Positions 8,842 through 18,372 of a stretch of DNA of 64,000 nucleotides are shown here, piece by piece. The DNA is taken from the NCBI GenBank assembly GCA_018266575.1, contig JAFEAE010000016.1:1-64000 (forward strand), written 5' to 3'. This DNA comes from Bacteroidota bacterium. GTDB taxonomy: Bacteria; Bacteroidota; Bacteroidia; Chitinophagales; Chitinophagaceae. Position 1 is the first letter of the stretch. Every line of letters starts with the position of its first letter. The notes beneath the pieces are model-generated. The model was not told where the DNA came from, made no database searches, and was given only the letters and a program-made list of their open reading frames with translations. Made by a program: the position numbers and the translations under genes.

Positions 8842-9625
8842 CTTTTAAAATATCCCGAATAAAATTATGGTATTCCGGAAATGTAGGAAGATTATTATGC
8901 CCGCCGCCGAGAATGCGTATCAGAGTAATTTTTGAAGGATTAAGCGCCTGGAGTTTTTCGCTCTGGCTGATCGGGATCAACCAATCTTTTGTTCCATGCA
9001 AAATGTAGGTGTGGCATTTTACATTTCTTATCCATTTATCCGTTCTCAGTTTGTATCGCAATACAAAACGAACGGGTAAAAAAGGCAAAAAACGTTCTAC
9101 TACTTTTTGAAAATTATAATAAGGTGCATCGAGTATCAGGTAACGCGGAGAATTATCTGCAGCAATTTTTGCAGCAAAGCCGCTTCCGATACTTCTTCCA
9201 TAAACAATCAAATGCTGCTCGGAATATTGTTCTTTCAATTTGTTGTACACAAATTGGATGTCATCTATAATTTCTTTTTCGCTTCTTTTCCCCGTACTTT
9301 TTCCAAAGCCCCTGTAGTCGATCAATACCACGTCATAATTATACCTGTAAAAATCCTGCGCATACTTTGCCCAGCCTTTTATGCTTCTTGTGTTGCCATG
9401 TAAATAAAGGATCAGGCCGGAAGGTTTTTCGCGATAAAAATGTAATCCGTTAATCCGCACTCCTGGTTCCACATCAAAAAATAATTCTTTGAAGGGAACA
9501 TCGTATTTGAATGTAAAATCCTGATGTAGTTTCTCAGGCTTGAAAATAAATTTCTCCTGCAAAAAATATGCGGCAATACAAAGTACAATCAAACTAATGA
9601 TAATATAGATGATCCAGGAACTCAA
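8837..9625 (-). CDS. Membrane-anchored alpha/beta hydrolase, copy 2
   Basis: Paralogue of the adjacent gene, with the same layout: an N-terminal transmembrane segment (residues 5-22), a HGNTRS oxyanion region, nucleophile Ser145 in GRSIG, an acid in HGTKDW and the His in GGGHNN. It is likely an extracytoplasmic esterase or acylhydrolase of the serine aminopeptidase (S33)-like group. Its last codons (K-V-stop) lie in a heptamer array, so the C-terminus seems to have been reset by repeat growth. It sits 111 bases upstream of its paralogue on the same strand, with the repeat hairpin between them. Confidence 0.87.
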   Translation of the reverse strand: MSSWIIYIIISLIVLCIAAYFLQEKFIFKPEKLHQDFTFKYDVPFKELFFDVEPGVRINGLHFYREKPSGLILYLHGNTRSIKGWAKYAQDFYRYNYDVVLIDYRGFGKSTGKRSEKEIIDDIQFVYNKLKEQYSEQHLIVYGRSIGSGFAAKIAADNSPRYLILDAPYYNFQKVVERFLPFLPVRFVLRYKLRTDKWIRNVKCHTYILHGTKDWLIPISQSEKLQALNPSKITLIRILGGGHNNLPTFPEYHNFIRDILKV

Positions 9626-9636
9626 TGAAAGAATTT

Positions 9637-9723
9637 GAAGTTTGTAGTTTATTGTTCTTTAACTCCGAAGTTCATTATTAATTCCGAATTGCAGAACTAC
9701 AAACTATAAACAACAAACTCCTG
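9637..9723. repeat. Heptamer array hairpin, locus 3
   Basis: Left arm 9637-9657: GAAGTTT, GTAGTTT, ATTGTTC. Right arm 9696-9723: ACTACAA, ACTATAA, ACAACAA, ACTCCTG. An 18-base piece of the left arm (9638-9655) recurs exactly at 49070-49087. Confidence 0.8.
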
Positions 9724-9725
9724 TA

Positions 9726-11687
9726 TCACGCATCGCCAACTCGTTTCAGATTAAAGCTCGGCACCGGGGAAACAATAAGCGGAAACTTTTCTACTGTGAC
9801 GTTTGATGGATCGAGGCCGAAACCGCGTTCTTCCGATAAACTTATTTCCTTCAACCAGAAATATAATTTCATGATCACACGTTCAAAGAATGGTAATTCA
9901 TTATCCTGGCTCAAATATTTTTCCATCACAATTATCTGGAAATCGCCCACCACATTATTACGTTCAAGCGATTCGTAACGGCTGGTAATATTCACTTCTT
10001 TATTATTCACCAGGTCTTCTACCACCCTGCGAAGCATTAAATTGATCTTGGGTTCGATCCGGAAACCCAGGCGGAATTCAACGCGGATAATATCATTCGG
10101 GATAATATGGTCAACCGAATATTCTGCGGTATACGGATCATCCAATGTATCGATGTGAACGAACCAGTAGATATCTGCACGCTTTGGTTTCTTATTAAGA
10201 ATGGAGTAAATGATCTTGTGCTCAATCTCCTTTGGATTGTTCGCACTCGTCATATACACTAAATGCGTTGCAGTTTTGGCTACACTTCTATCGTTGCTGA
10301 GTTCCTGTATCTGTGGAATATAGTGTTCAAGCCTTACAAATTCCACGTAACGGTTCTTGATCTTGCGCGACCTGTACCATACATACATGATCGCAAAAAG
10401 GCCCCCGCCAACAATTAATGTAACAAAACCTCCGTGCGGGAATTTATCAAGATTGGCAAATAGGAAACTTAATTCGATGGTGAGATAAACAGCGAGATAT
10501 AAATAGATCAAAGTGGAATTTGTTCGTTGTGAAATCAGATAATTGGCAAACAAAATGGAAGTAGCAAGCATGCATAATGTTATTGCTAAACCATAAGCGG
10601 CTTCCATGTGCGCTTCCGTCTGAAAATAAATGGTAATGCCGGAGCAACCGATGAACAATAAAAAGTTTATTGCCGGAATATATAATTGTCCTTTTTCTTC
10701 TGTGGGATAACTGATGCGGAATTTTGGCCACAGGTTAAGCCGCATACTTTCGCTGATCAGCGTAAAGGACCCGCTGATCAATGCCTGGCTGGCAATAATG
10801 GTCGCAGCAGTTGCTATGATAATTCCGGGAATGATGAACCACTGAGGCATGATGCTATAAAAAACGCTGCCTTTACTTGTATCAAAATATTTTCCATTGT
10901 AGTTTGCAAGAAGCCAGGCCCCTTGCCCGAGATAATTGAGCAATAAGCATGTCTTCACATATATCCATGAAATACGCACATTGCTCCTTCCACAATGCCC
11001 GAGGTCTGAATATAATGCCTCCGCACCCGTGGTACATAGAAATACAGCACCTAAAATCCAGAAACCTTTGTGATAGGTAGTCAGCAATTCAATAGCATAA
11101 TAAGGGTTCAGCGCTTTGAATATATATAGGTCATCGATAAGATGAGAGCTTCCAAGAACAGCGATCATAGCGAACCATAAAAACATGATCGGGCCAAATA
11201 ATTTCCCGATAGATTCTGTGCCGAATTGCTGCAGGAAAAAAAGGATAACTAAAATCCCAAGAACAAGATATACGATCGTGGATTGTTCAATGTCTTTGAA
11301 CGCAGGCATCTGCCTTAAACCTTCTATTGCAGAAGTTACAGAGATGGGTGGAGTGATCATGCCATCCGCTAAAAGTGCTGCGCCGCCTATCATTGCAGGC
11401 AATACCAACCAGCGTTTTTGCCTTCTTACCAATGCGTACAATGAAAAAATCCCACCCTCGCCATTATTATCAGCTTTCAGGGTAAGCCACACATATTTTA
11501 CACTGGTTTGCAAAGTCAGTGTCCATATAATGCACGACAATGCACCGAGGATGAGTTTTTCTTCCACAACTCTTCCATTAACAATGGCGTTCAATACGTA
11601 TAACGGGGAAGTGCCGATATCTCCGTAAATGATTCCTAAGGCAATAACTAAACTGGCAAATGTTACTTTGTTGATCTGTTTACTCAC
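9726..11687 (-). CDS. kup: Low-affinity potassium transporter Kup
   Basis: The protein begins with the KUP/HAK/KT hallmark ALGIIYGDIGTSPLYV and has about 12 hydrophobic segments in the first 430 residues, then a hydrophilic cytoplasmic tail, the normal layout. Length 653 is typical (620-650). It mediates potassium-proton symport across the inner membrane. No c-di-AMP riboswitch-like element was recognised upstream. A TAnnTTTG box on the minus strand lies about 80 bases before the start. It is divergent from the next gene. Confidence 0.95.
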   Translation of the reverse strand: MSKQINKVTFASLVIALGIIYGDIGTSPLYVLNAIVNGRVVEEKLILGALSCIIWTLTLQTSVKYVWLTLKADNNGEGGIFSLYALVRRQKRWLVLPAMIGGAALLADGMITPPISVTSAIEGLRQMPAFKDIEQSTIVYLVLGILVILFFLQQFGTESIGKLFGPIMFLWFAMIAVLGSSHLIDDLYIFKALNPYYAIELLTTYHKGFWILGAVFLCTTGAEALYSDLGHCGRSNVRISWIYVKTCLLLNYLGQGAWLLANYNGKYFDTSKGSVFYSIMPQWFIIPGIIIATAATIIASQALISGSFTLISESMRLNLWPKFRISYPTEEKGQLYIPAINFLLFIGCSGITIYFQTEAHMEAAYGLAITLCMLATSILFANYLISQRTNSTLIYLYLAVYLTIELSFLFANLDKFPHGGFVTLIVGGGLFAIMYVWYRSRKIKNRYVEFVRLEHYIPQIQELSNDRSVAKTATHLVYMTSANNPKEIEHKIIYSILNKKPKRADIYWFVHIDTLDDPYTAEYSVDHIIPNDIIRVEFRLGFRIEPKINLMLRRVVEDLVNNKEVNITSRYESLERNNVVGDFQIIVMEKYLSQDNELPFFERVIMKLYFWLKEISLSEERGFGLDPSNVTVEKFPLIVSPVPSFNLKRVGDA

Positions 11688-11768
11688 GGGAGAGTTAATT
11701 AAAAATTTTCATTTCAGGTAACGGTTTTTTATATAGCAGCAATATCATCTGTTTTTTTAAACAGGAAG

Positions 11769-11776
11769 CAAAGTTA
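11769..11776 (-). promoter_or_regulatory. Candidate -7 promoter box for kup
   Basis: CAAAGTTA on the + strand reads TAACTTTG on the minus strand, an exact TAnnTTTG match 81 bases before the kup start. Confidence 0.4.
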
Positions 11777-11911
11777 TTAAGTAAATACGATTCATAAACG
11801 AATTTCATAAACAAGCGTTAATATTAGAAAAAGAATATAAACAGTGGCAACTTTTTTGAGAATTACGATGTATTCCTTTATTTAATACTGGGTAAATTGC
11901 ATTACCTCAAA

Positions 11912-11919
11912 TATTTTTG
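11912..11919 (+). promoter_or_regulatory. Candidate -7 promoter box (TATTTTTG)
   Basis: An exact TAnnTTTG match 67 bases before the ATG at 11987. The upstream element is unclear. Confidence 0.4.
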
Positions 11920-11986
11920 CTACAAAGTTTTACCTAAATTACAATAGATTAGGAAACAGCAAGAAACTATAAAAGCAAGATCAGCT

Positions 11987-13510
11987 ATGAAATCCGTTTC
12001 AAAAATCCTGGCATTCTTTTTTTTGATCACTCCTTTTCTTGGCATCGCCCAGCACATTGTTTATTCAGAACCTGAACGCGAAGATGGGCGCAGGACAAAT
12101 TTTGAAATCATCGGAAAGATCAATGGGAATTTCCTTGTTTTCAAAAACAACCGTTCTGATAATGCCATTTCCATTTACAATGACCAGATGCAATTGCAGC
12201 AACGGGTAAACATTGATTTTATTCCTGACAGGTATATTAATGTGTATTTTATTCCATATTCCGATCATTTTATAATGATCTATGAATACCAGAAAAAAAG
12301 TATCGTACACTGCGCTGCTATTAAAATGGATGGCATGGCAAAAAAACTGGGCGACCCTATCGATCTTGATACTACTCAAATTGGTTTTGCGGCAAACAAT
12401 AAAATTTACACGACTATTTTTAGTGAGGATAAACAGCGCATTATGTTGTTTAAAATAAACAGCAAAAACCCGAAGAATTTTCTATTTACCACTTTTTTAT
12501 ATGACCAGAACCTTGAACTGATAGACAGGCACCGTATTTATATGCCAATGGAAGACCGCGACAATGGGTTCACCGATTTTTCATTAGATAACGAAGGCAC
12601 ATTGGTATTTGCAAAATTTTTGAAAAGCAGTAGTGGTGATTATATTTCAAGGGTAAATATGATCACAAAAGGCCCGACAGCAGATACTTTTGCAATCCGC
12701 GATATGGGAACCAATGAACGAATATTAGATGAACTAAAGATCAAGATCGATAACAACAATAAGCGATATATCCTGACGGGTTTTTATTACAAGCAACGCC
12801 GTGGAAACATTGAAGGCGTTTATACTGTTCAGTGGGACAAGAATGAAAACGCAAAAATAAAAGAAAGCCTTACCGTGTTTAACGATGAATTGCGCTCGCT
12901 TGCAAAAAGTTCAGAATCAAATTTGAAAATGGCATTCAATGATTATTTCATAAAACAGGTAATTACAAAAAGAGATGGCGGTTATATACTGATCAGCGAA
13001 TCTGAATATACAACCACTCGTGGCGGATATTTCAACAGATGGGATTATATGTACGGCTATAATCCATATTTCACCCCGGGATTTGATTATTATGGCTCTC
13101 CATTTTACAGCCCATGGAACCGTTATGGTTATTACAACAATAATAATGCAGTAAGATACCATGCAGAAAATATTATGATCGTTTCTTTTGATAAAGATGG
13201 AAATGTGGATTGGAGCAACGTGATCCCCAAAAGCCAGTATGATGATGAAAGCGACAATTTAATTTCTTACCAACCTATGAATACCGGAGGAGAATTGCAT
13301 TTTCTTTATAATCAATATGAGGGGCGCAATCTTTTGCTGAACGATCAAAGTATTGCTCCGGATGGAAAAATTACCCGTTATCCCACCTTAAAAAACCTGG
13401 ACAGAGGGTATGACTTTATGCCCCGTTATGGCCGTCAAACCGGAAGCGCACAAATATTTATTCCTTGTTTGTACAGAAATTATCTTTGCTTTGCAAAAGT
13501 TGATTTTTAA
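11987..13510 (+). CDS. Large secreted protein of unknown function
   Basis: A signal peptide (residues 1-21, ending in GIAQ) is followed by about 485 residues with no motif I can name. The text is rich in short strands with N, D and G turns and repeated blocks of the type F-V/I-F-x-N and I-Y-x-D, suggesting a beta-propeller-like or beta-sandwich fold. Residues 350-390 are unusually rich in Tyr, Asn and Gly. No transmembrane segment is seen after the signal. It lies 11 bases before the membrane protein gene at 13522, so the two are probably co-transcribed. Confidence 0.75.
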   Translation: MKSVSKILAFFFLITPFLGIAQHIVYSEPEREDGRRTNFEIIGKINGNFLVFKNNRSDNAISIYNDQMQLQQRVNIDFIPDRYINVYFIPYSDHFIMIYEYQKKSIVHCAAIKMDGMAKKLGDPIDLDTTQIGFAANNKIYTTIFSEDKQRIMLFKINSKNPKNFLFTTFLYDQNLELIDRHRIYMPMEDRDNGFTDFSLDNEGTLVFAKFLKSSSGDYISRVNMITKGPTADTFAIRDMGTNERILDELKIKIDNNNKRYILTGFYYKQRRGNIEGVYTVQWDKNENAKIKESLTVFNDELRSLAKSSESNLKMAFNDYFIKQVITKRDGGYILISESEYTTTRGGYFNRWDYMYGYNPYFTPGFDYYGSPFYSPWNRYGYYNNNNAVRYHAENIMIVSFDKDGNVDWSNVIPKSQYDDESDNLISYQPMNTGGELHFLYNQYEGRNLLLNDQSIAPDGKITRYPTLKNLDRGYDFMPRYGRQTGSAQIFIPCLYRNYLCFAKVDF

Positions 13511-13521
13511 ACCCCTCGCTT

Positions 13522-14502
13522 GTGATTGGTACCTTCAAACAAAAAAATGCAGGCAATGCATTGTTCCTGCTTGTTTATGCGCTGATCCTTAAATTTTCGA
13601 TGTTCATACATCCCGTTATGCCTGTGCTGCATAAGGACGATAATTATTTGTATCAACTCATTTTCAAAGTACTTGATTCTTTCTTTCACAGCTCGCCGGT
13701 ATTTTTTTCTGTTCTGAGTTTCATAATCATTTTTACCCAAGCCACATTATTCAACCGAATTTGCAATCACCAGAAAATATTACCAAAGCCGAATTTTTTG
13801 CCGGGCATGTCCTATATTCTTGTTACATCCTTACTACCTGACTGGAACCATTTTTCCGCTCCTCTTCTTATCAATTCAATAATGATATGGATCTGGTATA
13901 AAATGACAGCACTGTATAATAATAATCGCCCCGACGCTACTATTTTCAGCATTAGTATTTTAACAGGTATCGTTACACTACTTTATATTCCTGCACTGTT
14001 TTTTCTTGCCCTCGTTTTTCTTGCATTGCTGATCATGCGCCCTTTCCGCATACGCGAATGGCTGATGGGTTTGCTCGGGTTTACATTCCCCTATTATTTT
14101 TTATTCATCATTTTATATATCACCGGTAACTGGAGCTGGAAAAATATTATCCCTTCAGTAACGGTCACATTACCCGGAATGCCACATTCCATCTGGGTTA
14201 CACTGGGAATAATGTTATTGGTAATTCCTTTCATTATCGGCGGGTATTTTGTACAAGCCAATCTTACCAAAATGCTTATCCAGGTAAGAAAAAGCTGGAG
14301 CCTGTTACTTTTATTTTTAATGGTAGCCATTTTTGTGATCCTGATCAACTGTGCAGATTCGTATGAAAACTGGATCGTTACCGCTCTTCCTTTTGCAGCA
14401 TTTCACTCTGCAGCATATTATTATGCCCCTGAAAAAAAATTGCCGCTGATAATGCATTGGATAACATTTGCTTTCATAATCTGGATTAATTATCTGCTCT
14501 GA
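13522..14502 (+). CDS. Polytopic membrane protein, DUF6427-like
   Basis: A multi-pass inner-membrane protein with about nine hydrophobic segments over 326 residues. The N-terminus (MIGTFKQKNAGN) and the LLPDWNHFSAPLL region resemble the Bacteroidota family DUF6427, whose role is unknown. The start codon is GTG at 13522. It follows the secreted protein gene by 11 bases and precedes purQ by 57. A small hairpin (GAGCT/AGCTC, 14526-14543) lies between it and purQ. Confidence 0.72.
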   Translation: MIGTFKQKNAGNALFLLVYALILKFSMFIHPVMPVLHKDDNYLYQLIFKVLDSFFHSSPVFFSVLSFIIIFTQATLFNRICNHQKILPKPNFLPGMSYILVTSLLPDWNHFSAPLLINSIMIWIWYKMTALYNNNRPDATIFSISILTGIVTLLYIPALFFLALVFLALLIMRPFRIREWLMGLLGFTFPYYFLFIILYITGNWSWKNIIPSVTVTLPGMPHSIWVTLGIMLLVIPFIIGGYFVQANLTKMLIQVRKSWSLLLLFLMVAIFVILINCADSYENWIVTALPFAAFHSAAYYYAPEKKLPLIMHWITFAFIIWINYLL

Positions 14503-14559
14503 TCGTTTTACAGTTCGTGAGAATAGAGCTACCTTTATAGCTCCAAAAATCAATACAGA

Positions 14560-15270
14560 ATGAAATTCGGAGTTGTTGTTTTTCCCGGTTCCAATTGCGA
14601 CCGCGATATGGAATATGCATTGCAACATGAGCTTAAACAGGAAACAATTATGCTTTGGCATAAGGACGAAGACCTGAGCATGTTTGACATAGAAGATTGC
14701 ATTGTATTACCCGGCGGATTTTCTTATGGCGATTACCTGCGCTGTGGCGCTATTGCACGTTTCAGCCCAATGATGAAAAGTGTGATTGATTTTGCGGCAA
14801 GAGGCGGAAAAGTACTGGGTATATGCAACGGCTTTCAAATACTTTGCGAAGCGCATTTGCTTCCGGGAGTATTGTTGCGTAATGCTAATCAACAATTCAT
14901 CGGAAAGAATGTCTATATAAAAAGTGATAATGAAAATGCACGTGCATTGAAGATCCCCATAGCCCACGGCGAAGGAAGATATTTTGCAGATGAAAAAACA
15001 CTGAACGGTCTGGAAGCAAACGGACAAGTGATCTATCGCTATTGCGATGCGGAAGGAAATATTACAGATGCGGCAAATCCGAATGGCTCATTAAAAAATA
15101 TTGCGGGCATCCGCAATGCGGCAGGCAATGTTTTCGGAATGATGCCCCACCCGGAAAGAGCGTGTTCAACTGCTTTGGGAAATATCGATGGCAAAGAAAT
15201 AATAGAATCGCTTTTTTTTAATAAATCAGCAGAATTTGCCGTTTCACAAAAACAACTGGTAAACTTTTAG
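14560..15270 (+). CDS. purQ: Phosphoribosylformylglycinamidine synthase subunit PurQ
   Basis: The glutaminase subunit of FGAM synthase. It releases ammonia from glutamine for step four of de novo purine synthesis and works with PurL and PurS in the cytoplasm. It is a class I glutamine amidotransferase: [12 protein letters not shown], the nucleophile Cys89 in GICNGFQIL, and His197/Glu199 in MPHPERAC. Length 236 is normal. A stand-alone PurQ implies a small-type PurL elsewhere rather than the large fused enzyme. No other pur gene is in the window. Confidence 0.95.
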   Translation: MKFGVVVFPGSNCDRDMEYALQHELKQETIMLWHKDEDLSMFDIEDCIVLPGGFSYGDYLRCGAIARFSPMMKSVIDFAARGGKVLGICNGFQILCEAHLLPGVLLRNANQQFIGKNVYIKSDNENARALKIPIAHGEGRYFADEKTLNGLEANGQVIYRYCDAEGNITDAANPNGSLKNIAGIRNAAGNVFGMMPHPERACSTALGNIDGKEIIESLFFNKSAEFAVSQKQLVNF

Positions 15271-15326
15271 ATTTCTTTTGCATCTGTTTTTGCAACTTTG
15301 CCGTACTTAATTACTCAACGATTTTT

Positions 15327-15791
15327 ATGAAAAAAATTCTCTTTTCCATACTGTTACTTGCATCCATACAAATTGTTTCTGCACAATCAAGCAAACAGGT
15401 ACAATGGTCATATACTGCAAAAAAAATTGCTGATAAAACCTATGAGATACACATGACGGCGACCATCAACGGCGACTTTCACTTATATGCACAACATCAG
15501 CATATTGCCGGAGATGTTGGGCCTGTGCCTACAACATTTACATTTACCAAAAACCCATTGCTGGTATTAGATAAAGAAATAAAAGAAACCGGGAAAGTGA
15601 TAAAAAAACACGAAGATGCATGGAAGGGCGATGTGAATTATTATGAAAAAACTGTAGATTTTGTACAGGTAGTGAAGCTGAAAACTAATGTGAAAACAAA
15701 CCTTGCAGGAAAAGTGGAGTTTATGGTTTGTAATGAAAAGCAATGCCTGCCCCCGTCGGAAATAGAAATAAATGTGAATATTGGAGGTTAG
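15327..15791 (+). CDS. Stand-alone DsbD N-terminal-like domain with Cys pair
   Basis: A 154-residue secreted protein: a signal peptide (1-20), then one domain resembling the periplasmic alpha (N-terminal) domain of DsbD. It keeps a cysteine pair, C135 and C140, in VCNEKQCLPP, at the place where DsbD-alpha has its redox pair. It aligns along its length with residues 27-155 of the next gene product, which lacks both cysteines. I infer that it supplies in trans the reductase function that the neighbouring DsbD has lost. A terminator-like hairpin separates the two genes. Confidence 0.8.
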   Translation: MKKILFSILLLASIQIVSAQSSKQVQWSYTAKKIADKTYEIHMTATINGDFHLYAQHQHIAGDVGPVPTTFTFTKNPLLVLDKEIKETGKVIKKHEDAWKGDVNYYEKTVDFVQVVKLKTNVKTNLAGKVEFMVCNEKQCLPPSEIEINVNIGG

Positions 15792-15820
15792 TCGGCAATA
15801 TGACCAAATCATATTTTTAA

Positions 15821-15857
15821 AAACGAGTTCTTTACATCAGGACTCGTTTATTTTTTT
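15821..15857 (+). terminator. Rho-independent terminator or attenuator before dsbD
   Basis: AAACGAGT (15821-15828) pairs with ACTCGTTT (15842-15849), followed by seven T within eight bases (15851-15857). It lies between the two DsbD-related genes, 13 bases before the dsbD start, so it may set the ratio of the two products. Confidence 0.75.
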
Positions 15858-15869
15858 CGCCAATTTTAT

Positions 15870-17819
15870 ATGAAAAAAAAATTTTTACTCTTATTAAGCA
15901 CTGTATTTTTTTTATTTGGATTGAACCAATTACATGCACAGGATTCTGCTGCGTTCAACTGGACAGTACAAAGTAAAAAAATCAGTGACGGGGTTTTTGA
16001 ATTAACGTTCAAAACTTCCATTAAGAATGACTGGCAATTATATGCACCGAATCAAACCATCAGCGATATTCACTCGGTAGAATTAGGTTTTGCAGATTCA
16101 TCCATAAAAGCCGATACCATCTTAAAAGAAACCGGTTCACCTAAAAAAATAAAAAACAAAATTTTTGACGATGCTTCTTTCAACATTTTTGATAAAGAAG
16201 CAACATTTATCGCGACAGTAAAAATCAATGGTACGATTCCTGAAAATTTAATCGGCACTTTCAAATACACGTATGGGAAAAATGATGAGTTTTATCCGCT
16301 AAATAATTATAGCTTCTCTGTAAAAATGGAAGGCGGTGTTGCAACAACTGCCCGAATAAAGATCAACAGTTTTGATCTGAAAAACCCGGTGAGTAATTGC
16401 GGCGATGACGGAACGGAAGGCAAAGGTTTAGCAAGTATTTTTTTGTTGGGATTAGTTGGTGGTTTTATTGCATTGCTTACACCATGTGTGTTTCCGCTGA
16501 TTCCGTTAACTGTTTCTTTTTTCACCAAACGTGCAGCAAACCGGCAGAAAGGAATTGCAAATGCCATGTTGTATGGCTTCTTTATTTTTCTCATTTATAT
16601 TTTATTGAGCCTTCCATTTCATTTACTGGACCACACCAATCCGGAAATACTGAATAATATTTCAACGAATGTCTGGCTTAATCTTTTGTTCTTTGTGATC
16701 TTCGTGGTGTTCGCCATTTCTTTCTTCGGCTATTTTGAAATCACATTGCCGGGAAGCGTTGCTAATGTTGCAGGAGAGAAATCCGGAACGGGAAATTTGC
16801 TCGGTATATTCTTCATGGCACTTACATTAGCGATCGTTTCATTTTCATGTACAGGGCCGATATTAGGTTCACTGCTTGCAGGTGCGCTAACAAAAAATGG
16901 CGGCGCTATTCAATTAAGTTTTGGGATGGGTGGATTTGGATTTGGGCTTGCATTGCCATTTGCTTTGTTTGCGATGTTTCCCAACTGGTTGAATTCACTA
17001 CCAAAATCAGGCGGGTGGCTCACTTCCGTAAAAGTGGTTTTGGGTTTTTTAGAGTTAGCAATGGCTGTAAAATTTTTAAGCAATGCAGATTTAGTGGAAC
17101 AATGGCACGTTGTAAAAAGAGAACTATTCATTGCATTCTGGATTGTTATTGGCATCCTTATCGTTCTTTATTTATTGGGAAAAATAAAATTCCCGCATGA
17201 TAGCCCGGTTGGCAAATTCAGCAAGGGAAGAATTATATTAATCATTTTATTTGCTGCATTTACTATTTATTTAATTCCCGGTGTTACAAATACTCCTTCT
17301 GCAAATTTGAAACTGATCAGCGGATTTCCACCTCCATTATGTTACAGTGTTTATGCAAACCCCGTGAATTGTGAAAAAGGGATTGAGCCATTACGAAATG
17401 ATTATGAAGAAGCGTTGCAGAATGCAAAAAAATTACACAAACCAATATTGATTGACTTCACCGGGTGGGCTTGTGTGAATTGCAGGAGAATGGAAGAAAA
17501 TGTTTGGACAAATCCTGATGTGAAACAATTGATGCAGGATAGTTTTGTTGTTGTTTCATTATATGTTGATGAACGAAAAGTTTTGCCTGCTTCGCAACAA
17601 TTCACATATACCACAAAAAATAATTCTTCCAAACAAATAATAACCGTTGGCGATAAATGGGCAACATTTCAGTCGGAGAATTTTAATGCAGTTTCGCAAC
17701 CTCAATACGCGATCATCAGTGCAGATGAAAAAATCCTTACAAAAACAAAAGGCTATACTCCTAATGCAAAAGAGTTTGCGAGTTGGCTGCAGTGCGGTTT
17801 GCAGGCGAACAGAAAATAA
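15870..17819 (+). CDS. dsbD: Thiol:disulfide interchange protein DsbD with Cys-less N-domain
   Basis: DsbD moves electrons from cytoplasmic thioredoxin across the inner membrane to periplasmic substrates. Order of parts: signal peptide (1-23), N-terminal domain (27-155), about eight membrane segments (185-480), C-terminal thioredoxin-like domain (500-649). The membrane cysteines are C206 (TPCVFP) and C327 (SFSCTGP); the thioredoxin motif is C535-V-N-C538. The N-domain has GKNDEFYPL where the preceding protein has VCNEKQCLPP, so its redox pair is gone. Either the upstream protein replaces the alpha domain, or the thioredoxin domain hands electrons directly to clients. Confidence 0.9.
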   Translation: MKKKFLLLLSTVFFLFGLNQLHAQDSAAFNWTVQSKKISDGVFELTFKTSIKNDWQLYAPNQTISDIHSVELGFADSSIKADTILKETGSPKKIKNKIFDDASFNIFDKEATFIATVKINGTIPENLIGTFKYTYGKNDEFYPLNNYSFSVKMEGGVATTARIKINSFDLKNPVSNCGDDGTEGKGLASIFLLGLVGGFIALLTPCVFPLIPLTVSFFTKRAANRQKGIANAMLYGFFIFLIYILLSLPFHLLDHTNPEILNNISTNVWLNLLFFVIFVVFAISFFGYFEITLPGSVANVAGEKSGTGNLLGIFFMALTLAIVSFSCTGPILGSLLAGALTKNGGAIQLSFGMGGFGFGLALPFALFAMFPNWLNSLPKSGGWLTSVKVVLGFLELAMAVKFLSNADLVEQWHVVKRELFIAFWIVIGILIVLYLLGKIKFPHDSPVGKFSKGRIILIILFAAFTIYLIPGVTNTPSANLKLISGFPPPLCYSVYANPVNCEKGIEPLRNDYEEALQNAKKLHKPILIDFTGWACVNCRRMEENVWTNPDVKQLMQDSFVVVSLYVDERKVLPASQQFTYTTKNNSSKQIITVGDKWATFQSENFNAVSQPQYAIISADEKILTKTKGYTPNAKEFASWLQCGLQANRK

Positions 17820-17847
17820 TGTGGAACTGAAAGTGCATTACAAAACA

Positions 17848-17900
17848 TTGAAGGTTTTATAATACGTGATAATTTTTTGCAGCGTTTATCAAACCTTCAA
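17848..17900. repeat. 10-bp perfect inverted repeat after dsbD
   Basis: TTGAAGGTTT (17848-17857) and AAACCTTCAA (17891-17900) are perfect reverse complements 33 bases apart, just downstream of dsbD. No T tract follows. Confidence 0.7.
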
Positions 17901-17915
17901 GATTTAATTAGAGCA

Positions 17916-17992
17916 GTGTCAGGTGTTCTTCTTAGGGCTGAAATATGTATATGACTTATGCAAGGCTTGTGTCAGGTGATAACACCTGACAC
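17916..17992. repeat. GTGTCAGGTG element with perfect hairpin
   Basis: GTGTCAGGTG occurs at 17916-17925 and again at 17969-17978. The second copy pairs perfectly with CACCTGACAC (17983-17992) across a 4-base loop. Three copies of one 10-mer in 77 bases suggest a small dispersed element. Confidence 0.75.
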
Positions 17993-18090
17993 GGCAGAAA
18001 ATTTAAAATTTCAGAGCCTAAAAGCTAAAAAGAAATTTAGAATTTACAGAACCGAAAACTGTGGACTGACGACTGAAAGCCACTCCCGGA

Positions 18091-18125
18091 AATCGTAAAT
18101 CCAAAATCGTAATTCGTAAATCAAA
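18091..18125. repeat. Heptamer array, locus 4
   Basis: Five 7-bp units: AATCGTA, AATCCAA, AATCGTA, ATTCGTA, AATCAAA. No clear facing arm was found; the upstream A+T-rich text pairs only partly. Confidence 0.75.
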
Positions 18126-18150
18126 AAGCCTATCACTCATGATAGGCTTT
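18125..18150 (-). terminator. Hairpin, possible terminator
   Basis: AAAGCCTATC (18125-18134) and GATAGGCTTT (18141-18150) pair perfectly with a 6-base loop. On the minus strand the stem is followed by a short T run. Confidence 0.6.
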
Positions 18151-18159
18151 CAATTAGGT

Positions 18160-18228
18160 GTCATTCTGTTCCAACCTTTCGGTGCAAGCAAGTCGTTTAT
18201 AAAAATCCGAATGGAGAAACAGAATGAC
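18160..18228. repeat. Imperfect 22-23-bp inverted repeat
   Basis: GTCATTCTGTT (18160-18170) pairs with AACAGAATGAC (18218-18228). The match continues inward imperfectly to TTCGG/CCGAA. It looks like a degenerate dispersed element. Confidence 0.6.
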
Positions 18229-18236
18229 AAACTCAT

Positions 18237-18272
18237 AAAAAAAGGTTCCTGCAATTGGAGCAGGAACCTTTT
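18237..18272 (-). terminator. Terminator of the ECF sigma gene
   Basis: AAAGGTTCCTGC (18241-18252) pairs with GCAGGAACCTTT (18260-18271), loop of 7. On the minus strand seven T follow (18237-18243 read in reverse). It lies about 100 bases after the sigma factor stop. Confidence 0.8.
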
Positions 18273-18372
18273 CAATGTCTTTATCCAGTCTTTTTGCTCA
18301 TTAAAATTAGCGGTTGTTTCCGTTCCCTTTAGTTTGATTCAGTTAAAATTTCTAAAAAAGATGTGCGACTCC

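Larger units (their letters stand above)
17820..18372. other. Gene-free spacer packed with inverted repeats
   Basis: The 553 bases between dsbD and the convergent sigma gene hold at least five separate hairpins or arrays, listed individually, and no credible coding region. Confidence 0.75.

Noticed and set aside
11688..11986. Possible c-di-AMP riboswitch upstream of kup
   Set aside because: No matching conserved core could be recognised; only promoter-like boxes are visible.
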